Part shown: positions 17,863 to 26,589 of the stretch, one piece after another
Layout of the letters: every line of letters begins with the position of its first letter
Numbering within the stretch: the stretch's first letter is position 1
Assembly (NCBI RefSeq): GCF_900128945.1
Contig: NZ_FQUD01000006.1
Coordinates: 124,001-188,000 of the forward strand
DNA: 64,000 bases
Source of the DNA: Chryseobacterium sp. OV279
GTDB lineage: Bacteria > Bacteroidota > Bacteroidia > Flavobacteriales > Weeksellaceae
Reading direction: 5' to 3'
The notes under the pieces: generated by a model
The model's input: the letters and a program-made list of their open reading frames with translations, nothing else
Databases searched by the model: none
Told to the model about the DNA's origin: nothing
Position numbers and translations under genes: made by a program

Positions 17863-17864
17863 AA

Positions 17865-18389
17865 TTATTTTGTGATAATAAAGGTATTAATCGCATTGGG
17901 TGCATCCGCAGCCTTTGAAAATACCTCTTTATTATTGTAGAGTACCTGAGAAACTTGAAATACGGTCGGTGTCCAGCGGTAACGGATTTCCATCTGATCA
18001 GTAACACTAACCGTCTGATTATTTACAATTTTGCTCAGTGTAAAAGTCAGATTCGATTTGTAGGTTCTGTTTTCAGGGCTGATAGAATCCAGAGTAATCC
18101 TTTTGGCTCCTTTAATGTACTCAAAATAATATAAGGAGTCCGTCGTCATTCTTAGCGAAATAGATACCGGAGCTACAGCCGTAGTTCCGTTAAAGTCATT
18201 CACAGAATAACTGGTGTAGGAACCTGCCTTTTTGGGGTTCATCAGATCCTGTCCTGCCACATTTTTGATGGAGAAATTCATAACCTGATCAATTCTCTGT
18301 AAAGAATCATCATCACTTCCGCATGAAACCGTTAAAAAGAGGACGGCTATAAGTTTAAGTATGAAAATATGATTTAGCTTAGATTTCAT
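17865..18389 (-). CDS. Surface lipoprotein, unknown function
   Basis: 174 residues. A lipoprotein signal ends VSC, and the residues after the lipidated Cys are GSDDD, an acidic run like the lipoprotein export signals that send Bacteroidota lipoproteins to the outer surface. The mature domain is beta-rich (ITLDSISPENRTYKSNLTF...) without a recognised motif. It diverges from the flippase gene and the promoters lie back to back. Confidence 0.75.
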   Translation of the reverse strand: MKSKLNHIFILKLIAVLFLTVSCGSDDDSLQRIDQVMNFSIKNVAGQDLMNPKKAGSYTSYSVNDFNGTTAVAPVSISLRMTTDSLYYFEYIKGAKRITLDSISPENRTYKSNLTFTLSKIVNNQTVSVTDQMEIRYRWTPTVFQVSQVLYNNKEVFSKAADAPNAINTFIITK

Positions 18390-18413
18390 CTTCCGTTAAT
18401 TTTCAATAATCTT

Positions 18414-18442
18414 TTTTATGCAAATGTATAATTATATATTTG
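18414..18442 (+). promoter_or_regulatory. Promoter for the flippase gene
   Basis: TTTT (18414-18417), a 17-bp spacer and TATATTTG (18435-18442), an exact -7 match, 18 nt before the ATG. Confidence 0.5.
18421..18428 (-). promoter_or_regulatory. -7 element for the divergent lipoprotein
   Basis: TACATTTG on the minus strand, about 32 nt before the lipoprotein ATG. It is interleaved with the flippase promoter, so the two transcripts may compete. Confidence 0.45.
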
Positions 18443-18460
18443 TTCTCGTAATATTTTACC

Positions 18461-19693
18461 ATGTTTTTAAACAAACTCAAAAGATTAAACGGCAGCCACA
18501 TCTCCACCATCTTTAAGGGGAACTTTATTTCCAAGTTTGTTCTGGTCATGGGAGGGCTTCTGCTGGCTAAATATTACGGTTCCTCCGAATACGGTATTTT
18601 CAGCATCTATCTCAGTATCATGAGTATATTTACAGTCGTGCTCAGCCTTGCTCAGGAACATCTGATCATGCTTGAAGGCGATGCAGAGGAGGTGAATAAT
18701 AATTTCAGTACGGCAGGCATTATTTCAGCAGCAGTGATGATTCTTGCTTTTCTGCTGGTCTTCATCCCTTTTGACATTCCTAAAAACATTATATTTCTTG
18801 GGATCTTTTCAGGGTTTCTTTATTTATTCACCAATAATGCAAAGTTTCTTTTAGCCAAAAAGAAAATGTTTAAGCTGGTTTCAGTGCTTACGATTGTAGA
18901 TTCTGTGGTGAGCTTTCTGTTTCAGGTGGTATTTGTGTTTATTAAGATTGAAAACGGCCTTGTGATCGGGAGTCTGATCGGGTATATTGCTGCTTTTCTC
19001 GCTGCTATTTATTGTGCCAGAAAATATTTTGTAAAACCGGATTTGAAAAAATATATCGCCAATGCGAAAAAAAGGCCTGAACTTTTTAGGTATTCCTATC
19101 CTTCTACACTGATCAATGCTTTGGGAAACAATATTATGCCGATCCTGATTTCTCTTTATTTTGCAGATTCGCTGCTGGGAGAATATTCTTTAACCGTAAA
19201 AATCATGTCTGTCCCGCTTCTTCTGATCTCCTCTTCCATCGCTACGGTGTATTATCCGAGAGCTGCAGAACTTAGCAACAGAGGCCGGAGCAAAACTGAA
19301 CTGTTTGCGTATACCAAAAAGATGAGCTTAATGAATTTTTACATTATCCTCGCTTTATATATCCTCGTAAATGTAGCCGGAATCCCTCTCTTGGAAATGT
19401 TTTTCAATAAAAACTGGGAACATCTTGGATTGTTTATTTTCCTGATGTCTTTCGGATATCTCACCCGAAGTCTTATCAATCCTATTGCAGATATTCTGAC
19501 CATCTTAAAGAGAAACAATGTAGCGCTGATCTTTAATATCTATTTATTTCTGGCCAATATTGCAGCGATCTTCATTGGAAAAGAGAAAGGAATCACCTAT
19601 CTGGTGGGTATTTTTTCCCTATTTTTATTTATAGGCTACGGATTTTTGTATTTTTACATCATGTTTATTCTGAAGAAAAATGAATCCGCTTAA
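18461..19693 (+). CDS. Polysaccharide flippase, Wzx/MOP-superfamily
   Basis: 410 residues with about 12 transmembrane helices and no soluble domain. The N-terminal pattern 'FKGNFISKFVLVMGGLLLAKYYGSSEYGIFSIYLSIMSI' is typical of MOP-family oligosaccharide flippases, which move lipid-linked sugar repeats across the inner membrane. It overlaps the following acyltransferase gene by 14 nt, so they form a two-gene polysaccharide unit. The substrate cannot be read from the sequence, and no Wzy polymerase or glycosyltransferase is adjacent. Confidence 0.87.
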   Translation: MFLNKLKRLNGSHISTIFKGNFISKFVLVMGGLLLAKYYGSSEYGIFSIYLSIMSIFTVVLSLAQEHLIMLEGDAEEVNNNFSTAGIISAAVMILAFLLVFIPFDIPKNIIFLGIFSGFLYLFTNNAKFLLAKKKMFKLVSVLTIVDSVVSFLFQVVFVFIKIENGLVIGSLIGYIAAFLAAIYCARKYFVKPDLKKYIANAKKRPELFRYSYPSTLINALGNNIMPILISLYFADSLLGEYSLTVKIMSVPLLLISSSIATVYYPRAAELSNRGRSKTELFAYTKKMSLMNFYIILALYILVNVAGIPLLEMFFNKNWEHLGLFIFLMSFGYLTRSLINPIADILTILKRNNVALIFNIYLFLANIAAIFIGKEKGITYLVGIFSLFLFIGYGFLYFYIMFILKKNESA

Positions 19694-20288
19694 AAAATTT
19701 ATTGAATACCAGATTTTCCATAGAATTAATAACTTCTTCTATCCGGAATACTACCGACAAAAATATGAGTACATGCTTCCTCATGTTCTTTTTTTCCATT
19801 ATCTGGTTCCTCAAAAAATACTGAGAATTAACGGACAGGTTCCATGGCCGGTCCATTTTACTTCAGAAGTAAGAAATCATACGAAAATAAAGAAAGGAAT
19901 TCTATGTGATCCGGGGGATAACCCTAATATTTATATTCAGGCGAACAACGGTATCATTATCGGGCACAATGTAGGTTTCGGAGCGGGAACGTCTTTAATT
20001 TCAGCCAATCATAACCATAATGACCACAGCCTCCATGATGAGTGTGGCCCGATTGTCATTGGAAATAATGTTTTTGTGGGGACCAATTCGGTCATCCTTC
20101 CGGGCGTGCAGATTGGGGATAATGTAGTGATCGGAGCGGGTTCTATTGTTGCCAAAAATATTCCTTCCAACTCTATCGCTGTGGGAAATCCCTGCAAGGT
20201 CATCAAACAAAAAGAACCTTACATTGAAGACTTCACGAAGACTGTTTTTAACAGAAAACTTCCTGAAGGCGTCAATCTAAAGTTCTAG
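19680..20288 (+). CDS. Hexapeptide-repeat (LbetaH) acyltransferase
   Basis: 202 residues. From about residue 80 on, hexapeptide turns (IIIGHNVGFGAGTSLI, IVIGNNVFVGTNSVILPGVQIGDNVVIGAGSIVAKNIPSNSIAVGNP) build a left-handed beta-helix like CysE/WbbJ O-acetyltransferases. The loop SANHNHNDHS carries the likely catalytic His. It probably O- or N-acetylates a surface sugar, given the overlap with the flippase gene. Confidence 0.88.
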   Translation: MNPLKKFIEYQIFHRINNFFYPEYYRQKYEYMLPHVLFFHYLVPQKILRINGQVPWPVHFTSEVRNHTKIKKGILCDPGDNPNIYIQANNGIIIGHNVGFGAGTSLISANHNHNDHSLHDECGPIVIGNNVFVGTNSVILPGVQIGDNVVIGAGSIVAKNIPSNSIAVGNPCKVIKQKEPYIEDFTKTVFNRKLPEGVNLKF

Positions 20289-20309
20289 TAGATTGTATTT
20301 TATATAGGA

Positions 20310-20798
20310 TTAAACGATCCCGTTGGCCCAGCTTTTCTCCAAAGGCAGAACAAAGTGGCTTAAAAAGTCTAAGTACGTATTTTTAGAAAAATCAAATACC
20401 TGAATATCTTGTGGTAATTCTCCGCTTCTTAATTGAGACTTAAATTCCTGAAGTTTCAGGGTCTTTACTTCTCCATTATGCACAAAGCTGGCTTTCATTC
20501 TGTCGAACAAACCAAGCTGGTACTGTTCGTCGATCTCGCGCATGATCTTCCCTAAGGCATCAATGCTGCATCCTGAAGCCATTTCTTTCTCTTCGTCTAC
20601 ACATACCACGATAAACTGATTTTTCTCGATTTTAAAGGATGAATCAAGCGGCTTTCCGTGTGCTGCCCAAGTCGCAAGGAAATCAAACAGTTTTTCTGTG
20701 ATTGCTTTTGCTTCCTTTGTTTCAAAAGGTCTTGATGCAGGGTATATAATGACTCTGTAGTCGTTGGTTTCTACTATACTGGATTCTTCGATTTTCAT
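20310..20798 (-). CDS. Conserved Bacteroidota protein of unknown function (often mislabelled 'ABC transporter ATPase')
   Basis: 162 residues, soluble, with no Walker motifs, so the ATPase label sometimes given to this family is not supported here. Visible blocks are RVIIYPASRPFETKEAKAI, WAAHGKPLDSSFKI and FDFSKNTYLDFLSHFVLPLEKSWANGIV. As I recall from other flavobacterial genomes it follows the Fe-S/CCG-domain pair, as it does here. Function unknown. Confidence 0.75.
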   Translation of the reverse strand: MKIEESSIVETNDYRVIIYPASRPFETKEAKAITEKLFDFLATWAAHGKPLDSSFKIEKNQFIVVCVDEEKEMASGCSIDALGKIMREIDEQYQLGLFDRMKASFVHNGEVKTLKLQEFKSQLRSGELPQDIQVFDFSKNTYLDFLSHFVLPLEKSWANGIV

Positions 20799-20813
20799 TG
20801 TGATACAATTAAA

Positions 20814-20842
20814 AGATTTAAAAATTAAGAGATTTAAAAATT
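20814..20842. repeat. Short direct repeat upstream of the conserved unknown
   Basis: AGATTTAAAAATT occurs twice, with starts 16 nt apart, followed by a more degenerate AGATTTCTTAATT copy. It is A/T-rich intergenic sequence with no obvious signal. Confidence 0.5.
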
Positions 20843-20886
20843 CTCAGCGTTGAATTTATAAATTCTTAGATTTCTTAATTCAAATT

Positions 20887-21672
20887 TTACAAATCGTCTG
20901 CTTCCGCAAGAAGTTCTACAATATCTTTTACGGCTACTTCTTCGTTTTTGTTGAAGTGCTTTACACCGTCTGTCATCATTGTGTTACAGAACGGACATCC
21001 TGTAGCAATAACTTTAGGTTCGAAAGACAATGCTTCTTCCGTTCTTTCAATATTGATGTCTTTGTTTCCTTTCTCCGGTTCCTTAAACATCTGTGCGCCT
21101 CCTGCTCCACAGCACAAACCGTTGGTTTTGCAACGTTTCATTTCTACAAGTTCGGCATCCAGTTTTTCAAGAAGAATCCTTGGTGCTTCGTACTCGTTAT
21201 TGGCTCTTCCCAGATAACAAGGATCATGGAAAGTGATCTTTTTTCCTTTAAAGGCTCCTCCTTCGATCTTCAGTCTTCCTTCTTCCATTAAGGTTTTCAG
21301 GAATTGGGTATGGTGAACTACTTCATAATGTCCTCCCAGACTTGGGTATTCATTTTTAAGCGTGTTGAAACAGTGAGGACATGCGGTAACGATCTTTTTC
21401 ACTTCGTAAGCATTCAGGACCTCAATATTAGTAAGAGCCATCATCTGGAAGACAAATTCGTTTCCGGCTCTTTTTGCAGGATCTCCGGTACAGCTTTCTT
21501 CCTGTCCCAGAACTGCAAATTCAACTTTTATCTTGTTTAATATCTTGCAAAATGCTTTCGTAATTTTTTTGGCGCGGTCGTCAAAACTTCCTGCACATCC
21601 CACCCAAAATAAAACTTCCGGGGATTTTCCTTCGGCAGCATATTCTGCCATTGTTTTTATATTGAAATCCAT
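20887..21672 (-). CDS. Fe-S oxidoreductase subunit with CCG (cysteine-rich) domains, HdrB/LutA-like
   Basis: 261 residues, soluble. Two CCG-type motifs are visible, TACPHCFNTLKNEYPSLGG and HDPCYLGRANN...LCCGAGGAQMF, with a further GCPFCNTMM near the C-terminus. Such domains bind non-cubane Fe-S clusters in heterodisulfide-reductase and lactate/glycolate-oxidase subunits. It lies just after a membrane protein carrying a 4Fe-4S dicluster; the two probably form a quinone-linked electron-transfer complex. The electron donor is not identifiable. Confidence 0.88.
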   Translation of the reverse strand: MDFNIKTMAEYAAEGKSPEVLFWVGCAGSFDDRAKKITKAFCKILNKIKVEFAVLGQEESCTGDPAKRAGNEFVFQMMALTNIEVLNAYEVKKIVTACPHCFNTLKNEYPSLGGHYEVVHHTQFLKTLMEEGRLKIEGGAFKGKKITFHDPCYLGRANNEYEAPRILLEKLDAELVEMKRCKTNGLCCGAGGAQMFKEPEKGNKDINIERTEEALSFEPKVIATGCPFCNTMMTDGVKHFNKNEEVAVKDIVELLAEADDL

Positions 21673-21679
21673 TTTTTCA

Positions 21680-21752
21680 AATTTACCAATATGTCAATGT
21701 ACCAGTTTACCAATGATTGCTACATTGCTACATTATTTTACATTGTTACACT
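21680..21752. repeat. Degenerate tandem repeat in the Fe-S operon spacer
   Basis: The spacer between the two Fe-S genes consists of variants of 'TTACCAATNTGTCAATGTA' and 'TTGCTACATTGTTACA'. It is low-complexity, with no coding potential on either strand. Confidence 0.5.
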
Positions 21753-21754
21753 AA

Positions 21755-23089
21755 TTAATCATTTGCCCAGTTCAAACGGTCTGCCTGGTTATACTGCCAC
21801 GGAGCGGCATTGTTTTCTACATTCGTCATCATCAGATTCAGTTCCTGAGGTGCAGCGGACTGTTCCATCACAAGGAATCTTCTCATTTCGAAAATAATAG
21901 AAAGCGGATCCAGCAATACCGGACAGGCTTCTGTACATGCATTACAGGTAGTACACGCCCAAAGCTCTTCTTTGGTGATATAATCATTCAGAAGCTTCTT
22001 ACCATCGTCTTCGAATTTTCCATTCTTGTCGATATTTCGGCCTACTTCTTCCAGTCTGTCTCTGGTTTTCATCAGGATCAGTCTCGGAGAAAGTTTTTTC
22101 CCGGTGATGTTGGCAGGACATACCGAAGTACATCTACCACATTCTGTACAGGAATAGGCATTAAGCAACTGTACCTGGTTCAGATCAAAGATGTCTTCTG
22201 CTCCAAATTTAGACGGAACATCTGCAGCATCTCCTTCAGCCGGTGCGGCGTAAGGGTCAGCATTAGGATCCATCATGAGTTTTATCTCTTTGGTTACAGA
22301 ATCAAGGTTATTGAATTTTCCTTTTTTATCAAGATTCGCAAACCAAGTGCTTGGAAACGCCAAAATGATATGAAGGTGTTTTGAGTAATAAAGATAATTC
22401 ATGAAGAAAAGAATCCCCACAAAGTGGAACCACCAGGCTCCTTTTTCTACAAACATCAGAAATCCGTTATCAAAACTGAAAATCTCTAAAAACGGAACTA
22501 ATGTCATTTCACTGATCGGAAAGCTTCCATGTTCCGCAAGAACACCTCTCATCTGGAGAACGTAATCTGCAGAATTCATACTAAAGAAAGCCATCATTAA
22601 CGCAAATTCAATGATAAGGATCCAGTTGGCATCGTTTTTCGGCCATCCGAAAAGTTCTTTCATGGTGAGTCTTTTAACGCCATAAAAGTTTCTTCTGATG
22701 AAAAATACCACCACTCCAATTACAACTAGCAACGCCAGAACTTCTAAAGTTGCTGTAAAGAAATTATAGAAACCGTGTCCGAAAACTGAAGCTAAGAATC
22801 TGTGGGTTCCAAAGATTCCATCAACGATAATTTCGATCAATTCGATATTGATAATCACAAAACCTACGTATACAAAAAGGTGGAGAATACCAGCTACAGG
22901 ACGTTTTACCATTTTGCTCTGGCCCATCGCCACTCGTGCCATGGTTTCCCAGCGCTCAGATTTCCTGTCGCTTCTGTTGATTTCTCTTCCCAGCTTGATA
23001 TTTCTGTAAATCTTGAGCAGGCTTTTTGCAAACAGCCCAAATCCAGCAACTAATAAGATCAGAAAAATAATGTTATCGATGTACTGCAT
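21755..23089 (-). CDS. Membrane-bound 4Fe-4S dicluster oxidoreductase subunit
   Basis: 444 residues. About six transmembrane helices in the first 250 residues (NarI/HdrE-like cytochrome-b-type region) are followed by two ferredoxin motifs: C314-x2-C317-x2-C320-x3-C324-P and C379-x2-C382-x2-C385-x3-C389-P. This resembles HmcF/DsrK/GlpC-type subunits that exchange electrons with the quinone pool. It begins 7 nt after the MCE-protein gene and is followed by the CCG partner. The physiological substrate is unknown. Confidence 0.9.
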   Translation of the reverse strand: MQYIDNIIFLILLVAGFGLFAKSLLKIYRNIKLGREINRSDRKSERWETMARVAMGQSKMVKRPVAGILHLFVYVGFVIINIELIEIIVDGIFGTHRFLASVFGHGFYNFFTATLEVLALLVVIGVVVFFIRRNFYGVKRLTMKELFGWPKNDANWILIIEFALMMAFFSMNSADYVLQMRGVLAEHGSFPISEMTLVPFLEIFSFDNGFLMFVEKGAWWFHFVGILFFMNYLYYSKHLHIILAFPSTWFANLDKKGKFNNLDSVTKEIKLMMDPNADPYAAPAEGDAADVPSKFGAEDIFDLNQVQLLNAYSCTECGRCTSVCPANITGKKLSPRLILMKTRDRLEEVGRNIDKNGKFEDDGKKLLNDYITKEELWACTTCNACTEACPVLLDPLSIIFEMRRFLVMEQSAAPQELNLMMTNVENNAAPWQYNQADRLNWAND

Positions 23090-23096
23090 AAGGTGA

Positions 23097-24047
23097 TTAG
23101 TCTTTATTGTTCTTACCGAAAACTGAGAAATTAATATATCTCTTAGGATTGGCTTTCATATCTTCAATCAATGAATTCAGATTCGTAGAAGCGGAATTCA
23201 GATTATTGTAAAGCTGCTCATCCTTCATTAGCTTACCTAAGCTTCCCTGTCCGTTATCAACTCCGGCAATTACCTGATTCAGTTTTCCTACGGTAGCATC
23301 TAAATTGGAAATGGCTGCATTTAATTTTTTAGTATCAATGCTTTCAGCAAGGTTACCGTATTTATCCAATGTCACTTTTCCGCTCTGCATCGTCACCGCT
23401 GCGTCATCAAGTACCTTCTGAAGTTTAGGATCGTTATGTCCTACAAGGCTGTTTACACTTCCTGCAGTAGTCTGCAAAGCACCTACCGTTTTGTTAAGGT
23501 TGGAAAGTAAAGCTTTGATCTCTGCTCTGTTCTGTCCGTCTACCAGTAGATTTGCATTAGCCATCAAAGAGTCTACACGATGTAAAACCGTCTGCAGCTG
23601 ATCTTTCACCGGACCTACCTGAGAAGAAAGACTTCCCAAAGTTCCCAGTTTGAAAGCTCCCTGAAGCGTATCTCCATCTTTTGCAGTCTGACCGCCGTAC
23701 ATAAGATTAACTCTCATCTCTTTTCCGGACATAAGACCCGGTTCAAAGATTTCAAGGGTTGAATTTTTCGAAAACTCGAATTTGTCATCTACCGTAACTT
23801 TCACGATAAAACTGATCTTTCCGTCTTTTGCTGTCTTAGGGATGATCTTATCGACCTGCCCTACTTTCAGACCATTGATGGAAACCGCAGATGACTGTGC
23901 CAGCCCTTCTACGTTATCGTATTTTGCGTAAAATATATTATCGGTAGTAAACAGACTTCTGCCTTTCATGAATTGAAACAACAACACAAAGCCTACAATA
24001 GCCAAAAGTGCGATCACACCAGCTTTTAATTCTTTACTGAACTTCAC
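23097..24047 (-). CDS. MlaD-family MCE protein (phospholipid/lipid transport)
   Basis: 316 residues: one N-terminal membrane anchor (about 9-25) and an MCE domain (about 38-120, YAKYDNVEGLAQSSAVSINGLKVGQVDKI... IFEPGLMSGKEMRVNL), then a long helical tail with Leu/Asn-rich repeats ending in KRYINFSVFGKNNKD. MCE proteins bind lipid between the two membranes and work with MlaE/MlaF, whose genes sit about 19 kb away at 42.7-44.3 kb. It leads a minus-strand transcript with the Fe-S genes, from its own promoter. Confidence 0.92.
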   Translation of the reverse strand: MKFSKELKAGVIALLAIVGFVLLFQFMKGRSLFTTDNIFYAKYDNVEGLAQSSAVSINGLKVGQVDKIIPKTAKDGKISFIVKVTVDDKFEFSKNSTLEIFEPGLMSGKEMRVNLMYGGQTAKDGDTLQGAFKLGTLGSLSSQVGPVKDQLQTVLHRVDSLMANANLLVDGQNRAEIKALLSNLNKTVGALQTTAGSVNSLVGHNDPKLQKVLDDAAVTMQSGKVTLDKYGNLAESIDTKKLNAAISNLDATVGKLNQVIAGVDNGQGSLGKLMKDEQLYNNLNSASTNLNSLIEDMKANPKRYINFSVFGKNNKD

Positions 24048-24069
24048 TTGCTAAATTTTTTCTAATGAG

Positions 24070-24077
24070 CAAATATA
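24070..24077 (-). promoter_or_regulatory. -7 element for the MlaD-family gene
   Basis: TATATTTG on the minus strand followed by GC, an exact match about 23 nt before the ATG. A -33 TTG is not evident. Confidence 0.5.
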
Positions 24078-24126
24078 ACACATTTTAAATTAATCTTTTT
24101 CTTTATTGTTCTGCGTTAAATACAAA

Positions 24127-24154
24127 AAAAGCGGCAGAAAAATCTGCCGCTTTT
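24127..24154 (-). terminator. Terminator of the PpiD/SurA-like gene
   Basis: A 12-bp perfect stem (AAAAGCGGCAGA / TCTGCCGCTTTT) with a 4-nt loop and a T-run on the minus strand. Confidence 0.85.
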
Positions 24155-24175
24155 ATATCTGTAAAAATTAATTTC

Positions 24176-26329
24176 TTACTGTTGTTGGTTTCCAACCTTG
24201 TTCCAGATCTCGATTCTGTAATCCTCGATGTCTGCATTATCCTGAAGGCTCTTCATCCAAGCCGCTCCGAACATCTGTGCCCCTCTCTGGGTAATAGACT
24301 CTGTAAACTGCTTAAGGTCACCCGGCTGCTTGTTTAAGGTTTCAGATTTTTTGATCAGAACATAAACTCCTGTTCCACCTTCGATAGGGTTAGAAAGTTT
24401 TCCTTTCGCCACACCGAATGCTGCACCGGCTACTTTAGGCTCCATAGAACCAGCTACTGAAGGGTTAAGCATATTAACCTGAGCAGCCTGTTTTGTAGAA
24501 GCAAATAATTTAGCAATCTGATCTAAGTTAGAAGCTTTAGCTCCTGCAATTTTATCAGAAATTTGTTTTGCCGCCAATTTATTTTTAACAATTACTTCGA
24601 TCTGATCTCTTACTGATTCAGGATCTGCAAGACCTGCCTCCTGTTTTCCGTTAAGATATACTACAATCTTGTCTCCTGTACCTTCTACGGTAAAGAATTC
24701 CGTATCTCCTTTTGTTCTTTTCTTATCGAAAGCCCAAGCTAAGATCTCTCCGTCTTTATCTGTACCAAGACCCTGAAGCTGACCATCAAATCTTTTGGCT
24801 GCTTTAGGATTGGAGAACTGATAGTTTCCTTTTTTAGCAATATTCACGAAATCGTTGAAAGATTTCCCCTGAACCTGCTGAATGAATCTTCTTGCTTTTT
24901 TATCAGATTCTGCTTCTGTAGCATCTGAAGACTTCACTTCTTTTACAAGGTTGGCTACTTTATAGCTCATAGACCCTGCTTTTTTATCTTCAATATTGAT
25001 GATATGATATCCGAACTGTGTTTCTACAACACCTGTAGCGCCTTTAGGGTTATTAGCCAAATAAGTAAGGAACTCAGGAACGAAAGGTGTTTCCGGAGTA
25101 GTCCATCCTAAGCTACCTGCCTGAGCTGCTGAACTTGGGTCGTTAGAAAGTTTTAAAAACTCTGTAAATTTAGCTGGAGTAGCTTTTACAATAGCTCCGA
25201 TAGAGTCTGCCAATTTCTTAGCCTGCTCTTTGGATCTTGTTACCCCTTCTCCTGCAGGGCTTCCTTTGAAAGCAATAAGGATGTGTCTTGACAATGTAGA
25301 ATCAGAAGTCTTTTTATCCAAAAGTTTTGAAACTACATAGAAGTTCTGCTCCTTGTATGGTCCGAAAGTCTGTCCGATAGCTGCAGTAGCAATCTGTCCC
25401 TGGATGTTTTGAGGCAACTGGTTCGGTTTTGCATACTGATTATTGAAAGGCATATCAGAATTCGCCATTACAAACATAGAGTCATTCTTCGTGTTCTGGA
25501 AGTTTTCTGCTCCACCGCTTGCATCAGTGCCGCCTGAGAATAATTTATTGATTTCCTTCTGCGCTGCTGCATCATCTGCAGGGCTAGGTGTAGAAGGGAA
25601 ATATACAATTCCAACATTTCTGCTAGGTTCTGCTTTAAACATTACAGGGTGTTGCTTGATGTAGTTTTCAAGGTCTGCCGTAGTAACGTTGATCTTCGTT
25701 TTCTGAAGATATGCTGCATAGTCGATCTTTACAAAATCGATGTCAGCTAACTGGTCTCTCTGCTTCATCAGCTCTTCAGCTTCTTTCTTGCCAGTAGTGA
25801 TACCTGCTGAAATATTAGTAAACACCTGTCTTGCCATCAGTCTGTATTCAACAGTCTTTCTGGTTTTCAACCATTGGTTGTAGCCTTCCGGGTTGGTGCT
25901 TTTTAATGTTTCAATTTCTTTTTTAAGCTCTTGAGTTTTAAAATTACCTTTCTCATCAAAGAACTGCTGTTGCTGGGCAAACATCTGATCATACTGGATC
26001 TGATTCCAGAAATAGTCGTCTGTCATCTCAAAGCCCAATTTCTCAAACTGCTGCTTGATAAGTTTAGATTGTACAAGTAACTGCCACGCCTGCTCTTCCA
26101 GTCCCGTTTTTGGACGGCCCTGTTGTTCAGCCTGCTGCTGCAGTACGAAAAGCTGATCATTGAACTCTTCGCGGGTGACTTTCTCACCGTTTACTTTTCC
26201 TAAAACATCAGGATTTTTTCCAAAAACCTTGTCGATGCTGTCTGGGTTTACGAGAAACGCTAAAAGCGCCAATGCGATCACTCCCATCAAAAGCCAAGGC
26301 TTACTCCTAATCTGTCCTAAAATTGCCAT
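24176..26329 (-). CDS. PpiD/SurA-like periplasmic peptidyl-prolyl isomerase
   Basis: 717 residues. One N-terminal membrane anchor (about 13-28, KPWLLMGVIALALLAFLVN) is followed by a SurA_N-type chaperone region rich in Gln/Lys helices, a parvulin-like PPIase domain around 345-455 (SRHILIAFKG... AQAGSLGWTTPETPFVPEF... ETQFGYHIINIEDKK), and a long C-terminal helical part. It assists folding of exported and outer-membrane proteins. It is monocistronic, with its own terminator. Confidence 0.93.
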   Translation of the reverse strand: MAILGQIRSKPWLLMGVIALALLAFLVNPDSIDKVFGKNPDVLGKVNGEKVTREEFNDQLFVLQQQAEQQGRPKTGLEEQAWQLLVQSKLIKQQFEKLGFEMTDDYFWNQIQYDQMFAQQQQFFDEKGNFKTQELKKEIETLKSTNPEGYNQWLKTRKTVEYRLMARQVFTNISAGITTGKKEAEELMKQRDQLADIDFVKIDYAAYLQKTKINVTTADLENYIKQHPVMFKAEPSRNVGIVYFPSTPSPADDAAAQKEINKLFSGGTDASGGAENFQNTKNDSMFVMANSDMPFNNQYAKPNQLPQNIQGQIATAAIGQTFGPYKEQNFYVVSKLLDKKTSDSTLSRHILIAFKGSPAGEGVTRSKEQAKKLADSIGAIVKATPAKFTEFLKLSNDPSSAAQAGSLGWTTPETPFVPEFLTYLANNPKGATGVVETQFGYHIINIEDKKAGSMSYKVANLVKEVKSSDATEAESDKKARRFIQQVQGKSFNDFVNIAKKGNYQFSNPKAAKRFDGQLQGLGTDKDGEILAWAFDKKRTKGDTEFFTVEGTGDKIVVYLNGKQEAGLADPESVRDQIEVIVKNKLAAKQISDKIAGAKASNLDQIAKLFASTKQAAQVNMLNPSVAGSMEPKVAGAAFGVAKGKLSNPIEGGTGVYVLIKKSETLNKQPGDLKQFTESITQRGAQMFGAAWMKSLQDNADIEDYRIEIWNKVGNQQQ

Positions 26330-26472
26330 TTTATATATTATAGTTTTTTATCAGTTTGCGAAAATACACATTTTTAAGAAATTAGAGAAGCAGAAGTCCT
26401 TTATTTTAATTTTTAAAATGAAAGATTATTGAAAAAAGGAAATTTTGACCATATTTTTTAGCAAAAAACAAA

Positions 26473-26487
26473 TGGCATAGGTATTGT
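26473..26487 (+). promoter_or_regulatory. Candidate sigma-54-like -24/-12 promoter upstream of lon
   Basis: TGGCAT-N5-TTGT has the spacing of the RpoN consensus TGGCAC-N5-TTGC, differing at the last base of each half. It lies about 100 nt before the lon ATG. A small CGCTG/CAGCG inverted repeat lies in the leader at 26510-26527. Confidence 0.3.
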
Positions 26488-26589
26488 GCAATCTAGAGAA
26501 CCATAATACGCTGCACGTTTTCAGCGCATATTGTAAAATATCATTTTAACGATTTAAAACGAAGATGACAATTTGTCATTTCATAAACT

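Noticed and set aside
20310..20798. ABC transporter ATPase annotation used for this family
   Set aside because: No Walker A, Walker B or ABC signature is present, so it is listed as a conserved protein of unknown function.
21680..21752. Possible CRISPR-like array
   Set aside because: Repeats are short, degenerate and directly adjacent, with no unique spacers of constant size.
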